This document shows positions 1-6,291 of a DNA stretch of 13,232 bases, piece after piece; the stretch's first letter is position 1; every line of letters begins with the position of its first letter. The notes under the pieces are model-generated. The model ran no database searches, was not told the origin of the DNA, and saw only the letters and a list, made by a program, of their open reading frames with translations. The DNA comes from Candidatus Woesearchaeota archaeon CG11_big_fil_rev_8_21_14_0_20_43_8 (GTDB lineage Archaea; Nanobdellota; Nanobdellia; Woesearchaeales; CG08-08-20-14). Location of the stretch: assembly GCA_002762705.1 (NCBI GenBank), contig PCVE01000039.1:1-13232 (forward strand), given 5' to 3'. Position numbers and translations under genes: made by a program.

Positions 1-132
1 TCTTCGCTGCTGAGCTGCTTTTTTCACTATATTGACTGCATCTTCCTGGCCTATGACTTGGTCTACCAATGTCTTAGAGACTGCTATGTCTGCTGTTGTC
101 TTAAATTTTAGATTGGTGCCTTTATCTGCCAT
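1..132 (-). CDS. lonB: Archaeal Lon protease (LonB type), N-terminal fragment cut by window edge
   Basis: The reverse strand from the ATG at 132 reads 44 codons to the window edge, starting MADKGTNLKF and containing LVDQVIGQEDAVNIVKKAAQ then QRR. The phrase VIGQEDAV-x-IVKKAA-x-QRR is the conserved entry into the AAA+ module of archaeal LonB, the membrane-bound ATP-dependent protease that degrades misfolded and regulatory proteins; the Walker A motif should follow about 10 residues beyond the edge. The start is supported by a TATA box centred about 26 nt upstream, which makes the transcript essentially leaderless, and by the lack of a convincing Shine-Dalgarno site. Only the N-terminus is visible, so the two transmembrane segments and the Ser-Lys protease domain cannot be checked. 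Related AAA+ proteins such as RuvB-like or Mg-chelatase-like proteins share the IGQE motif but not the rest of this phrase as well. Confidence 0.82.
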   Translation of the reverse strand, partial: MADKGTNLKFKTTADIAVSKTLVDQVIGQEDAVNIVKKAAQQRR

Positions 133-374
133 AGCTTTTTAAAAATGCCCCAGTCTATATATAGATTTCTAATATATATAAGCAATACAACGTAATTCAT
201 GTGACTTGAATTCTGTTTATTTGATTTTGGCTTTGTGCTGGCTGTTATGGGCCAAACTATAACGGATGCATATTATGTGTCCAGGACAGAGCGGTTCAGA
301 CGTGCAACACAGGGGACGTCCTGTTATAAAGAAGAGTCACAAGTATAGAATCAATCTATAGAGAAAAAGAGATC
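133..374. other. Intergenic stretch without a recognisable gene
   Basis: About 240 nt lie between the lon start and the terminator of the histone gene. I find no ORF, tRNA or C/D-box RNA. A CAGGAC/GTCCTG inverted repeat (274-279 with 317-322, approximate) brackets a GC-richer segment, and the AT-rich block at 170-182 could act as a plus-strand TATA box, so a small RNA is possible but unsupported. Confidence 0.3.
154..171 (-). promoter_or_regulatory. TATA/BRE promoter of the lon gene, leaderless geometry
   Basis: On the minus strand the sequence TAGAAATCTATATA (158-171) ends 26 nt before the lon ATG, so transcription would start at or within 1-2 nt of the start codon. The same 14-mer stands at the same 26-nt distance before the first VWA gene (8283-8296). 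A second AT-rich block on either strand (170-182) could serve as an alternative TATA box. Confidence 0.6.
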
Positions 375-417
375 TTTTGGGCCGGTCAGGGCCCAAAAAG
401 TCAGAAAAACAAAAAAA
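375..417 (-). terminator. Terminator of the histone-fold gene: T-runs plus hairpin
   Basis: Read on the minus strand just after the histone stop codon there is a run of TTTTTTTGTTTTT (405-417), then a hairpin with perfect 9-bp arms (375-383 with 390-398, loop of 6 nt), then more T-rich sequence. T-runs are the main intrinsic termination signal in archaea; the hairpin may add to it or stabilise the 3' end. Confidence 0.6.
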
Positions 418-424
418 GATCTAC

Positions 425-595
425 TTAAAGGTCTTTTGCCATGACTGTCTTTCTGTTGTTGCCTTCTGCTCGTGCAACAGCATCTGAGACAAGTGTTCTT
501 ACCTTTTTGTCAAGTGCGTCTGCGAAGTCTCCTGCAACATTGCATTCTTTGCAAACGTCCTTTAGCTTTGCTTTTACAACCAATAGGTCTGCCAT
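425..595 (-). CDS. Short histone-fold protein (archaeal histone-like, DUF1931-type)
   Basis: This 56-aa protein, MADLLVVKAKLK..., ends in RAEGNNRKTVMAKDL. The segment NVAGDFADALDKKVRTLVSDA followed by RKT-x(3)-DL matches the central helix and RKT loop of archaeal histone folds, in the minimal form seen in small-genome archaea that stops right after the RKT motif and lacks most of the third helix. It is expected to dimerise and bind or wrap DNA. The ATG at 593-595 is chosen over the upstream in-frame TTG at 614-616 because a GAGGTGA Shine-Dalgarno site lies 8 nt before it. Upstream is a long leader (about 79 nt) with a palindrome next to the ribosome site; downstream is a clear terminator, so the gene is probably a single transcription unit. 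The histone-fold identity is fairly sure; the DNA-packing role is inferred. Confidence 0.82.
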   Translation of the reverse strand: MADLLVVKAKLKDVCKECNVAGDFADALDKKVRTLVSDAVARAEGNNRKTVMAKDL

Positions 596-610
596 TTTGT
601 AGTTCACCTC

Positions 611-627
611 GTTCAAATTATTTGAAC
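611..627 (-). promoter_or_regulatory. 17-bp perfect palindrome abutting the histone ribosome-binding site
   Basis: GTTCAAAT-T-ATTTGAAC is a perfect inverted repeat in the leader of the histone gene, directly followed on the minus strand by GAGGTGA. In RNA it could fold into a 7-bp stem with a 3-nt loop. The same GTTCA could instead pair with the TGAAC that overlaps the end of the ribosome site. It may be a DNA operator or an RNA control element. Confidence 0.5.
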
Positions 628-693
628 ATTAGACTGCCTATATCCTTCGAATTCCGCTAGATAAAGGCTTCTAGAGCAGTTACAAGGGGGGCT

Positions 694-713
694 GATATTT
701 AAATCTTTCGCTT
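694..713 (-). promoter_or_regulatory. BRE/TATA promoter of the histone gene
   Basis: Minus strand reads AAGCGAAAGATTTAAATATC: a purine-rich BRE followed by a TATA box. It matches the TrmB-gene promoter AAGCGAAAGGTTTAAATACC at 18 of 20 positions. Transcription should begin near 674, giving a leader of about 79 nt. Confidence 0.65.
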
Positions 714-835
714 AAGAATGTCGAATTATGCCCTTTCACGGCTTGTAAGTAAAGAATTCGATTGGCAGCAAATCAGAAATTATATAAATAAGCCATTTTC
801 TGGACAATAAATCTAATTGTTTGTTCTGATAAACT

Positions 836-886
836 AGTTATTGGTTCAATTTAAAACCACAAACTAAAGATCAAGAACCAAAAACT
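836..886 (-). terminator. Imperfect inverted repeat at the 3' end of gltX
   Basis: AGTTATTGGTTC (836-847) and GAACCAAAAACT (875-886) pair at 11 of 12 positions across a loop of 27 nt; the right arm overlaps the gltX stop codon. On the minus strand T-rich runs follow (TTTTTGG, TGGTTTT), so this is the likely termination region. The rest of the gap 714-835 shows no gene; a TATA-like TTATATAAATA at 779-789 is flanked by CAGAAA/TTTCTG but has no following ORF. Confidence 0.35.
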
Positions 887-2561
887 ACTTATGCGTATAC
901 CAGAACTTCCTGACTTCTCCATCGACTGAATCGAGTCTGCAGAAGCCAAAACGCTCGAATTGGATGACGTCGCCGACATTCACAGATGCTACGCCAGGCT
1001 CAGCAAAGCCCTTCCTGACACTCTTGTCAGGCATCATGACCTCGACAGAGATAAGATCATCAGATGCTGCCACCCAGTGTATTATCTTTCCATCTGATCC
1101 GCGGAACCTTGTGTGCTCTGTCGAATCAAACGCATAGCTGTCCCTTTTTTTTATGAAATTGACGCAATCCATGAGCCTGCTCATCTTTCCATCAGGCAGA
1201 GAAGCCAGATCATTTTTAGTCACATAGAACCTAGAGTTGGTCTTCATCTTCCTTCCGCCTTTCCTATGGTCCGGATGTAGGTCCATCTCGATGTCCTGCG
1301 CTGGAGCTCCTTTGATCTCGATCGATTCGGGATCCTCGACAAAGAAGAACCGGTCAGCAGACTCTTCAAGAAGACGCCGGTTATGCAATATCAAGTCATC
1401 CCATGTGAGGGTGGCTTCGTTCTTTGTCATGCCTGTCGATCTGACAAAATCAAGCAATGCCTTTGGAAGGAAACCCCGGCGTCTGAGAGCAACAAGTGTA
1501 GTAAGCGATGGATCATCCCATCCGACAAGCTCGCCTTTCTCTATCATGTCTCTTATGGCTCTGCCGCTTGATAAGACGCCAGTCATGTTGAACCGCGCAA
1601 GTTCATAATAAAAAGTCTCTTTGAAACCCAACGTTCGTTGTATGTGGCGCTGGAGTTCGTTTCTAAGTTCAAACTCTTTTGTCCTCAGTCGATGCGTCAC
1701 ACCACATAAAGCATCCATAACAGTAGTCTCAAAATCATAGTTCGGCCAGACACGGTATTTTTCGCCAGTCATCGCATGCGGCTTGTCCATTATACGCATG
1801 ATAGCAGGATCTCTCATAGTGGAATTCTTGTGAGCCATGTTGATCTTCATCCTAAGGATGATGCTCCCTTCTTCCATCTCTCCCATACGATGCCATTCGT
1901 CAAGATTCTCATCAGGGGTCTTTTCCCTGCATCTGCAGCCGATGCCTTTCATCCTCGCGTCCTTGATCTGCTCGCTTTGGCACTGGCACATGTATGCGTT
2001 GCCATCTTTGACAAGCTTTTCGGCAAGCTCATAGAACTTCTCCATATAGTCAGACGCGATCAACATCTCATCCCATTGGATGCCGAGCCACTTATAATTG
2101 TCTTTGTGGATGTCATAGAACTCTTCCTTAGCAAGATCGGGATTTGTGTCATCAAAGCGGAGCTGGAACCTGCCATTGTAACGCTTCGCGAGCTCATAGT
2201 TCAATAAGAGCGACTTCGCATGGCCGATATGCGGGTATTTGGATGGCTCCGGCGGAAATGCAGTGACTATCTTATCGTCATCATTTATATCCAGGAATGC
2301 GTATATATCTTTCTCCTTATGCTCTTTCTTCTCAAGAAGCTTAGGCGCAAGATCTGTAAGGAGCTCAGTCTGTCTTTCGACTCCAAGAGCGTTGACTTCT
2401 TTGACAATCGCCAGGATCATCTGGTTCACTTCTTTTCCTTTCGAACGAAGCGATGGATCCTCACCTAACACCTTGCCCATGATAGCGCCAGGGTTAGCTT
2501 TCCCATTGAATTTGATTGCATTCTGTAGAACGTATTTTCTGATTGTGTTTTCGAGCTCCAT
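885..2561 (-). CDS. gltX: Glutamyl-tRNA synthetase, archaeal type
   Basis: The 558-aa class I synthetase charges tRNA-Glu, and in most archaea also tRNA-Gln as the first step of Gln-tRNA formation. Numbering from the ATG, an N-terminal helical region (1-85) typical of archaeal and eukaryotic enzymes precedes the Rossmann catalytic domain with the HIGH signature (PHIGH, about 110-114), a CxC...CxC zinc knuckle (Cys192, 194, 209, 211), the tRNA-acceptor region WPNYDFE (272-278) and a C-terminal beta-barrel anticodon domain ending in RFGFCRLDSVDG and KFWYTHK. The KMSKS-equivalent loop is VLSSGR (329-334), without the usual lysine of VxSKR. A TTG two codons upstream (2565-2567) is an alternative start; the ATG at 2559-2561 is preferred because a TATA box places the transcript start about 5 nt before it and no Shine-Dalgarno site is visible. 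Length and order of domains are normal. GlnRS is less likely in an archaeon. Confidence 0.95.
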   Translation of the reverse strand: MELENTIRKYVLQNAIKFNGKANPGAIMGKVLGEDPSLRSKGKEVNQMILAIVKEVNALGVERQTELLTDLAPKLLEKKEHKEKDIYAFLDINDDDKIVTAFPPEPSKYPHIGHAKSLLLNYELAKRYNGRFQLRFDDTNPDLAKEEFYDIHKDNYKWLGIQWDEMLIASDYMEKFYELAEKLVKDGNAYMCQCQSEQIKDARMKGIGCRCREKTPDENLDEWHRMGEMEEGSIILRMKINMAHKNSTMRDPAIMRIMDKPHAMTGEKYRVWPNYDFETTVMDALCGVTHRLRTKEFELRNELQRHIQRTLGFKETFYYELARFNMTGVLSSGRAIRDMIEKGELVGWDDPSLTTLVALRRRGFLPKALLDFVRSTGMTKNEATLTWDDLILHNRRLLEESADRFFFVEDPESIEIKGAPAQDIEMDLHPDHRKGGRKMKTNSRFYVTKNDLASLPDGKMSRLMDCVNFIKKRDSYAFDSTEHTRFRGSDGKIIHWVAASDDLISVEVMMPDKSVRKGFAEPGVASVNVGDVIQFERFGFCRLDSVDGEVRKFWYTHK

Positions 2562-2588
2562 TTTCAAATCTGCAGGAGTAGATATGGG

Positions 2589-2596
2589 TATTTAAA
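2589..2596 (-). promoter_or_regulatory. TATA box of gltX
   Basis: Minus strand CCTTTAAATACCC has TTTAAATA centred about 31 nt before the gltX ATG, which predicts a leader of about 5 nt. Confidence 0.6.
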
Positions 2597-2632
2597 GGTT
2601 ATGGGGTGTGAGTAGTGTTCCTTTATCTTCCA

Positions 2633-2684
2633 TGGTGGAGGTACCTCTCCACCACCCCTCTCTTAAGCAATTAAGAGTAGGGGT
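2633..2684. repeat. Two adjacent strong hairpins between divergent promoters
   Basis: The first (2633-2654) pairs TGGTGGAG with CTCCACCA over a 6-nt loop. The second (2654-2684) pairs ACCCCT-CTCTTAA with TTAAGAG-T-AGGGGT, 13 bp with one bulged T (2678) and a GCAA loop on the plus strand, a GNRA-type tetraloop. The two share base 2654, so they would stack end to end. They lie upstream of gltX and upstream of the decayed four-helix gene, so they are not an obvious terminator for either. They could be a small structured RNA, a palindromic element or the trace of a mobile element. Confidence 0.55.
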
Positions 2685-2746
2685 TCTTATTATGACTTTC
2701 TATAGAGCCGGGGTGTGGGTTATTATGTAATTATATAATGCCTTAG

Positions 2747-2773
2747 GATATATAAGAAAAAATATCATATAAT
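2747..2773 (+). promoter_or_regulatory. Candidate TATA boxes before the four-helix-bundle pseudogene
   Basis: GGATATATAAG (2747-2757) and CATATAAT (2766-2773) both resemble TATA boxes. The second is centred about 26 nt before the ATG at 2793, the spacing seen for leaderless genes in this window. Confidence 0.4.
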
Positions 2774-2787
2774 CTGATACTTTCCAA

Positions 2788-3150
2788 ATGAGATGCATGA
2801 TTTCAAGGGATATGCATGATTTCAAAGATTTGAAAGTTTTCCAGGATTCATATCTCCTTGGAAAAGATATCTGGCATGATTTCAAGAAAAATCAAAATCA
2901 TCGGTTGAAAAATCAGATTTTTGGTTCAGTCACTTCTATACCTGCAAATCTTGCTGAGATGGCTGCGTTCGATACAATACCTCAATGAAAACATAAGGTC
3001 CGGATCTGCATAGGTGAAACGAACGAGACCGAATTCTGGTTGGATTTCTGTATGGATACGGATGAGATAGATGTTGATAGATACAAAGATTATAAATCAC
3101 GGATAATTCGGATTCGAAAGATGCTGATCGCATTATTGAAATCAAATTAG
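2788..3150 (+). pseudogene. Four-helix-bundle protein (23S rRNA IVS family), interrupted by in-frame TGA
   Basis: The frame codes for DFKDLKVFQDSYLLGKDIW... and SVTSIPANLAEMAAFDTIPQ, then a TGA at 2986-2988, then continues without a shift as KHKVRICIGETNETEFWLDFC... and IRKMLIALLKSN to TAG at 3148-3150. DFKDLKVWQ, SIPANIAE and the ETEFWLD segment are hallmarks of the small four-helix-bundle family often called 23S rRNA intervening-sequence or S23 proteins; function is not well known. Full length without the stop would be about 110-120 aa, normal for the family. The canonical start is the ATG at 2812 (MHDFKDLK); the frame is open from 2788. Two lesions are visible, the TGA and a repeated start region. 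Since TGA ends other genes here, a pseudogene is more likely than recoding. A sequencing error is also possible. Confidence 0.75.
2793..2825 (+). repeat. 14-nt direct repeat at the start of the four-helix gene
   Basis: ATGCATGATTTCAA occurs at 2793-2806 and 2812-2825, offset by 19 nt and so in different frames. A 12-nt part (GCATGATTTCAA) recurs at 2874-2885, in frame with the second copy. Translation from the first ATG stops after 8 codons. Confidence 0.75.
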
Positions 3151-3161
3151 TTGTGATTCTC

Positions 3162-3168
3162 TTTTTTT
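3162..3168 (+). terminator. T-run after the four-helix pseudogene
   Basis: Seven consecutive T residues lie 12 nt after the TAG stop, in the form of a simple archaeal terminator. No hairpin is needed. The remaining gap to 3270 shows no gene. Confidence 0.5.
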
Positions 3169-3270
3169 AATCTCTATGCTTTCTTACCCCATACCCCTCA
3201 CCGAAATAAGCAATGCAATTCAATGCGAATAGAATAAGACAACCATATCACAATCACCAAGACCCCACAT

Positions 3271-4194
3271 TCACTGATATATCGAAATGCTCTTTGTCAG
3301 CTCCTTAGACACATATCCATAATCAAGCGTGACAACGATCGATGCCTTGCTTGCGTATTTCTGCTTTATGCTTCCTGTCGTGCAGATGATGTATCCTTTG
3401 TTGCTCTTTGGATCGTTCAATCCACTGAGATAGGATTTGCAACTCGGCCTTGAATCAGAAAGCTCGACATCGACGTTGACATTGCTATCGACATCTTCAG
3501 ATTCTTTTGTCGTGAGCGCGCATTCAGAAGAGGCAATATTCTTTGATACCACTTTTCCGCCGCCTTTGTTCTCGATAGTTATATTCAATCTCAATTTGAA
3601 ATCATTGCCTTGCAGGATAGGAAGTATCTTCACATTGCTGACTGCGACCGGAGCACCCTGACCACCAGAGAAGCTCATATCTTTCATCTCACATGCCTTG
3701 TCTGCGACAGTGACTTTTCCGATGGTCGGATCTATACAGATACTATCCACTGCCTTTGTCTGATACGGGTAGCAGGTATAACCGATGAGTGTCGTCTTCT
3801 TGTCCCCGATTCCGCTCACCGAGACTGTGAATTCTTCAGTCGTCTTCTCTCCTTCCACAAAATACATATGCTTTCCGCGGAGTCTATATTCATTCACAGA
3901 TGGGGTCACTTTGACATTGGCGTCTGTCGTGAGCAGCACTATTTTTCCGTATTCTATGTCTGTCGCTCCAGCGTTATGGACTTCGAACACTGCCTTCAAT
4001 ATATCATTTTGTCCAACCTGATCCGGTGGCAGTTTGTCTAAAAACTTTATCTTGACACCATCTGTACCAGTGCGATATTCATTGAGCTTCGCCATATTCG
4101 GATCCTGCTGCGAATTTCTTCCTAATGAAGGTAGTGTGCAGGATGACAGCATGACACAAGATATCATCAATATGATCGCAAGTATCCTCTTCAT
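3271..4194 (-). CDS. Secreted lipoprotein of unknown function
   Basis: This 307-aa protein has a short basic N-terminus (MKR), a hydrophobic stretch (4-16) and a lipobox LSSC with Cys19, so it should be exported and anchored by lipid on the outer face of the cytoplasmic membrane. The mature part is beta-rich. Residues 62-100 (NDILKAVFEVHNAGATDIEY...) resemble an immunoglobulin-like or CARDB-like repeat, and a second similar region (198-212, FKLRLNITIENKGGG) follows. Six cysteines (141, 153, 168, 225, 252, 271) could form three disulfides. Its ATG overlaps the TGA of the upstream membrane-protein gene in ATGA, so the two are probably translationally coupled and work together. I do not recognise a named family. 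The fold assignment is inference from N-x-G-rich strand patterns. Confidence 0.8.
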   Translation of the reverse strand: MKRILAIILMISCVMLSSCTLPSLGRNSQQDPNMAKLNEYRTGTDGVKIKFLDKLPPDQVGQNDILKAVFEVHNAGATDIEYGKIVLLTTDANVKVTPSVNEYRLRGKHMYFVEGEKTTEEFTVSVSGIGDKKTTLIGYTCYPYQTKAVDSICIDPTIGKVTVADKACEMKDMSFSGGQGAPVAVSNVKILPILQGNDFKLRLNITIENKGGGKVVSKNIASSECALTTKESEDVDSNVNVDVELSDSRPSCKSYLSGLNDPKSNKGYIICTTGSIKQKYASKASIVVTLDYGYVSKELTKSISIYQ

Positions 4195-6077
4195 GTGGTT
4201 CCAGCCTCGACTACTATATTATTGTTTGTGACTTTAGTCTGATCTTTTATGATCAGGCTCTTGTATGCAGTGACTGTGTAATCATACAATATCTCGCCTT
4301 CGATAGTGTACAATGTCGGATAGACGCGTTGTACATCGCTTGCCTGATTCAAAAGACCGCTATCGATGTCGAATTTCACAGTGCATGGAGCAAAGCTCAG
4401 ATGATTTGATTTGCTGATCTGATTGAATGGCTGTGATTTCACATCATAAGTGATTGTGTTAGTCTTCGCATCATATCCATTGCAGCTTATCGCAGTGAAT
4501 CCAGTCGGTAACTTGACAGACGCCTTCTTCAGATCTATCTCGCCGTTGCCATTGTTATATAGATCCGCATGCAACTGAAATGTCGAATCTCGTTTCATCT
4601 CGATCATCGGTTGCTTGTATCCCTTGTCCATGTAGATGTCAAGTTTCGCGAAACTTCTTGTCGCCACTGCGTCATATGTCTGTCCCATAAATTTTTCGTT
4701 GATTATCTGAGTGTACATCTGGCTCTTCTGAGGATCCTTCTCTTCGACGATGAGTCGTCTATAAGTGCTTGTAGCCTTGATATCTTTCACTTTTGCCTTA
4801 TAGAATATAATCGGCCGTTTCAGATCTGGTGGTGTAGTGACTCCGCATGTCAATGGCTGGTTGAATATCTTGTCCTTTTTCACGACAAGCGGATTTGTCG
4901 TTGAATAACCGACCACTGTGCCGGTTGTCTCATCGCTCTCAGCAATCTCTGTAGGTCTTGTCGATGTCCCGCACGCGAGATACACTTTCATATCATCATC
5001 CATCTTGTTCTTTATCCGTGCGTTCATGGTATATTGCCATGTCTTCTGTGTTGTGTATATAGTCTGGTCTTTCTCGAAAGGATATAGATATATTTCTACG
5101 ACCTCTTCGACTTGTTGATCCGCTTTTTTCTTTTTCGCAAGATCATCAAAACAATTCTGATCGTTTTGCAAGAGGACCTTCCATCCGCATGCGACATTGT
5201 CCTTGAAATCAGTCCACATCAGTTCTATATTTCCCATGCCTGTCCTGGCATCGTTTTTTTGCGATTCAGAGATTACATTGTCCACCTTGAACTCATCAAG
5301 CGCGGCGAATGTGAATGGCTTGAAAAATAATAAAACAAAAACGATCATTCCAATAAATACTAAAGCCGATAATTTGGTATCTGAATATTTCGCGGCATAC
5401 GTCGCCCAGAAAGGCCAGAACAGCAATAGTATCGTCCATTTGTTCGCGAGGAAGAAACTGTTGAACTGCATGTTCAGGAATGGTATGCCGATCTCGAGCA
5501 TGAATATGAAGAAGATGATCGCGAGCTCTTTATCTTCGCGTTTATATAAGATATAAGCGGCTATACTGCCGATTATCAATATGAGTATCGGGTAGCTTAG
5601 AAAACTCACTTTATTGAGAAGTTGTTTTTCGACTAGCGGCAATATGTAACTCGCAAAGACTATGAACGCGACAAAACCAGCGATGGACTTGTCAAGCTTG
5701 TCTTTCTTAAACGCAATCACGCAATAGAAGAGCATCGCGATATCGATGTATAGCGTGTATGTGTTGACTCCGAATGTCCATCCCGTCAGGTAGCCATCCA
5801 GGAGGCGGCTTAGGACTGCGATTATCATGAATAGATTGGCTGCAAAAGAACTGATGACAACCTCAGCGCCTTTCGCTATGACTTGTCCTGCGGCAGCGCC
5901 GGCAGCCATAGTTGCGGCCTGTCCAGCCCCGATACCAGTGCCTAGTTTCGATGCTATACCGCCGCCAAGAGCGCCCATGGCACTAGGTGCAGCAGAATTT
6001 CCTGCTGATCCAAATCCTTGAGATGCCAGATTAGATGCGACTCTCTGTCCGATACCTTGCGGCACTTGACCTACCAT
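4191..6077 (-). CDS. Large multi-span membrane protein with outer beta-rich domain, unknown function
   Basis: The 628-aa protein starts with a Gly/Ala/Ser-rich, low-complexity segment (1-72), followed by about seven hydrophobic segments (roughly 74-95, 102-123, 131-149, 158-177, 184-202, 211-229, 235-255). A domain of about 370 residues follows, probably outside the cell. That domain holds six cysteines (297, 309, 369, 411, 532, 565), a Lys-rich patch (315-318) and a region near 498-535 (LHADLYNNGNGEIDL...) whose N-x-G pattern resembles the Ig-like parts of the downstream lipoprotein. A TATA box about 26 nt before the ATG predicts a leaderless transcript; the 4-nt overlap with the lipoprotein gene indicates a two-gene operon. 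I do not recognise a family with a known function. A surface channel, secretion or envelope component would fit, but nothing in the sequence decides this. Confidence 0.78.
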   Translation of the reverse strand: MVGQVPQGIGQRVASNLASQGFGSAGNSAAPSAMGALGGGIASKLGTGIGAGQAATMAAGAAAGQVIAKGAEVVISSFAANLFMIIAVLSRLLDGYLTGWTFGVNTYTLYIDIAMLFYCVIAFKKDKLDKSIAGFVAFIVFASYILPLVEKQLLNKVSFLSYPILILIIGSIAAYILYKREDKELAIIFFIFMLEIGIPFLNMQFNSFFLANKWTILLLFWPFWATYAAKYSDTKLSALVFIGMIVFVLLFFKPFTFAALDEFKVDNVISESQKNDARTGMGNIELMWTDFKDNVACGWKVLLQNDQNCFDDLAKKKKADQQVEEVVEIYLYPFEKDQTIYTTQKTWQYTMNARIKNKMDDDMKVYLACGTSTRPTEIAESDETTGTVVGYSTTNPLVVKKDKIFNQPLTCGVTTPPDLKRPIIFYKAKVKDIKATSTYRRLIVEEKDPQKSQMYTQIINEKFMGQTYDAVATRSFAKLDIYMDKGYKQPMIEMKRDSTFQLHADLYNNGNGEIDLKKASVKLPTGFTAISCNGYDAKTNTITYDVKSQPFNQISKSNHLSFAPCTVKFDIDSGLLNQASDVQRVYPTLYTIEGEILYDYTVTAYKSLIIKDQTKVTNNNIVVEAGTT

Positions 6078-6084
6078 AGTCTAA

Positions 6085-6108
6085 TTTACTATAGTTTACT
6101 ATAAATAT
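6085..6108 (-). promoter_or_regulatory. TATA box and short repeats before the membrane-protein operon
   Basis: Minus strand ATATTTATAG (6099-6108) is centred about 26 nt before the ATG at 6077, giving a leaderless start. TTTACTATA occurs twice on the plus strand (6085-6093 and 6095-6103), 10 bp apart, overlapping the TATA box, and could be a regulator site on one face of the helix. Confidence 0.5.
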
Positions 6109-6260
6109 GTTATCCTTATGGGGCGGGTATTGCAGGGGTGTTTTCTTATGTCATCTAGAATATGGGTATTATAATTTAAATTTGGGCTGTGAGCTATGAA
6201 CAATGAGTCTTGGAATATTTTGGGTTAGTTATTGGTTGTTGGCTATTAGTTGGTTGTGAG

Positions 6261-6267
6261 AAAAAAA
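6261..6267 (-). terminator. T-run, probable terminator of the Nudix-like gene
   Basis: Seven T residues on the minus strand (CGTTTTTTTCTC) lie about 155 nt after the stop of the Nudix-like gene and before the next promoter. The whole gap 6110-6418 holds no ORF; it contains this T-run, a G/T-rich stretch at 6221-6258 and the direct repeats listed next. Confidence 0.4.
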
Positions 6268-6291
6268 CGCGATATCATAACAATTCATCCA

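Noticed and set aside
280..325. A GCGGTTCAGACGTGC segment resembling a tRNA T-arm
   Set aside because: The loop lacks the conserved A58 position, the arm stem has a mismatch and no acceptor, D or anticodon arms can be built around it on either strand.
611..627. GTTCAAAT as part of a tRNA
   Set aside because: It resembles a T-loop but is half of a perfect palindrome, and no other tRNA arms are present nearby.
1237..1608. Open frames of 123 and 143 codons on the plus strand inside gltX (1237-1608, 1776-2207)
   Set aside because: They are antisense shadows of the clear GluRS frame with no start signals.
2700..2885. A 61-codon frame on the minus strand over the four-helix gene start
   Set aside because: No family pattern and no promoter; it overlaps the recognisable plus-strand gene.
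2986..2988. Reassignment of TGA to a sense codon in this genome
   Set aside because: TGA clearly ends the regulator, the membrane protein, the lipoprotein, the Nudix-like and the coiled-coil genes, so a general code change is excluded.
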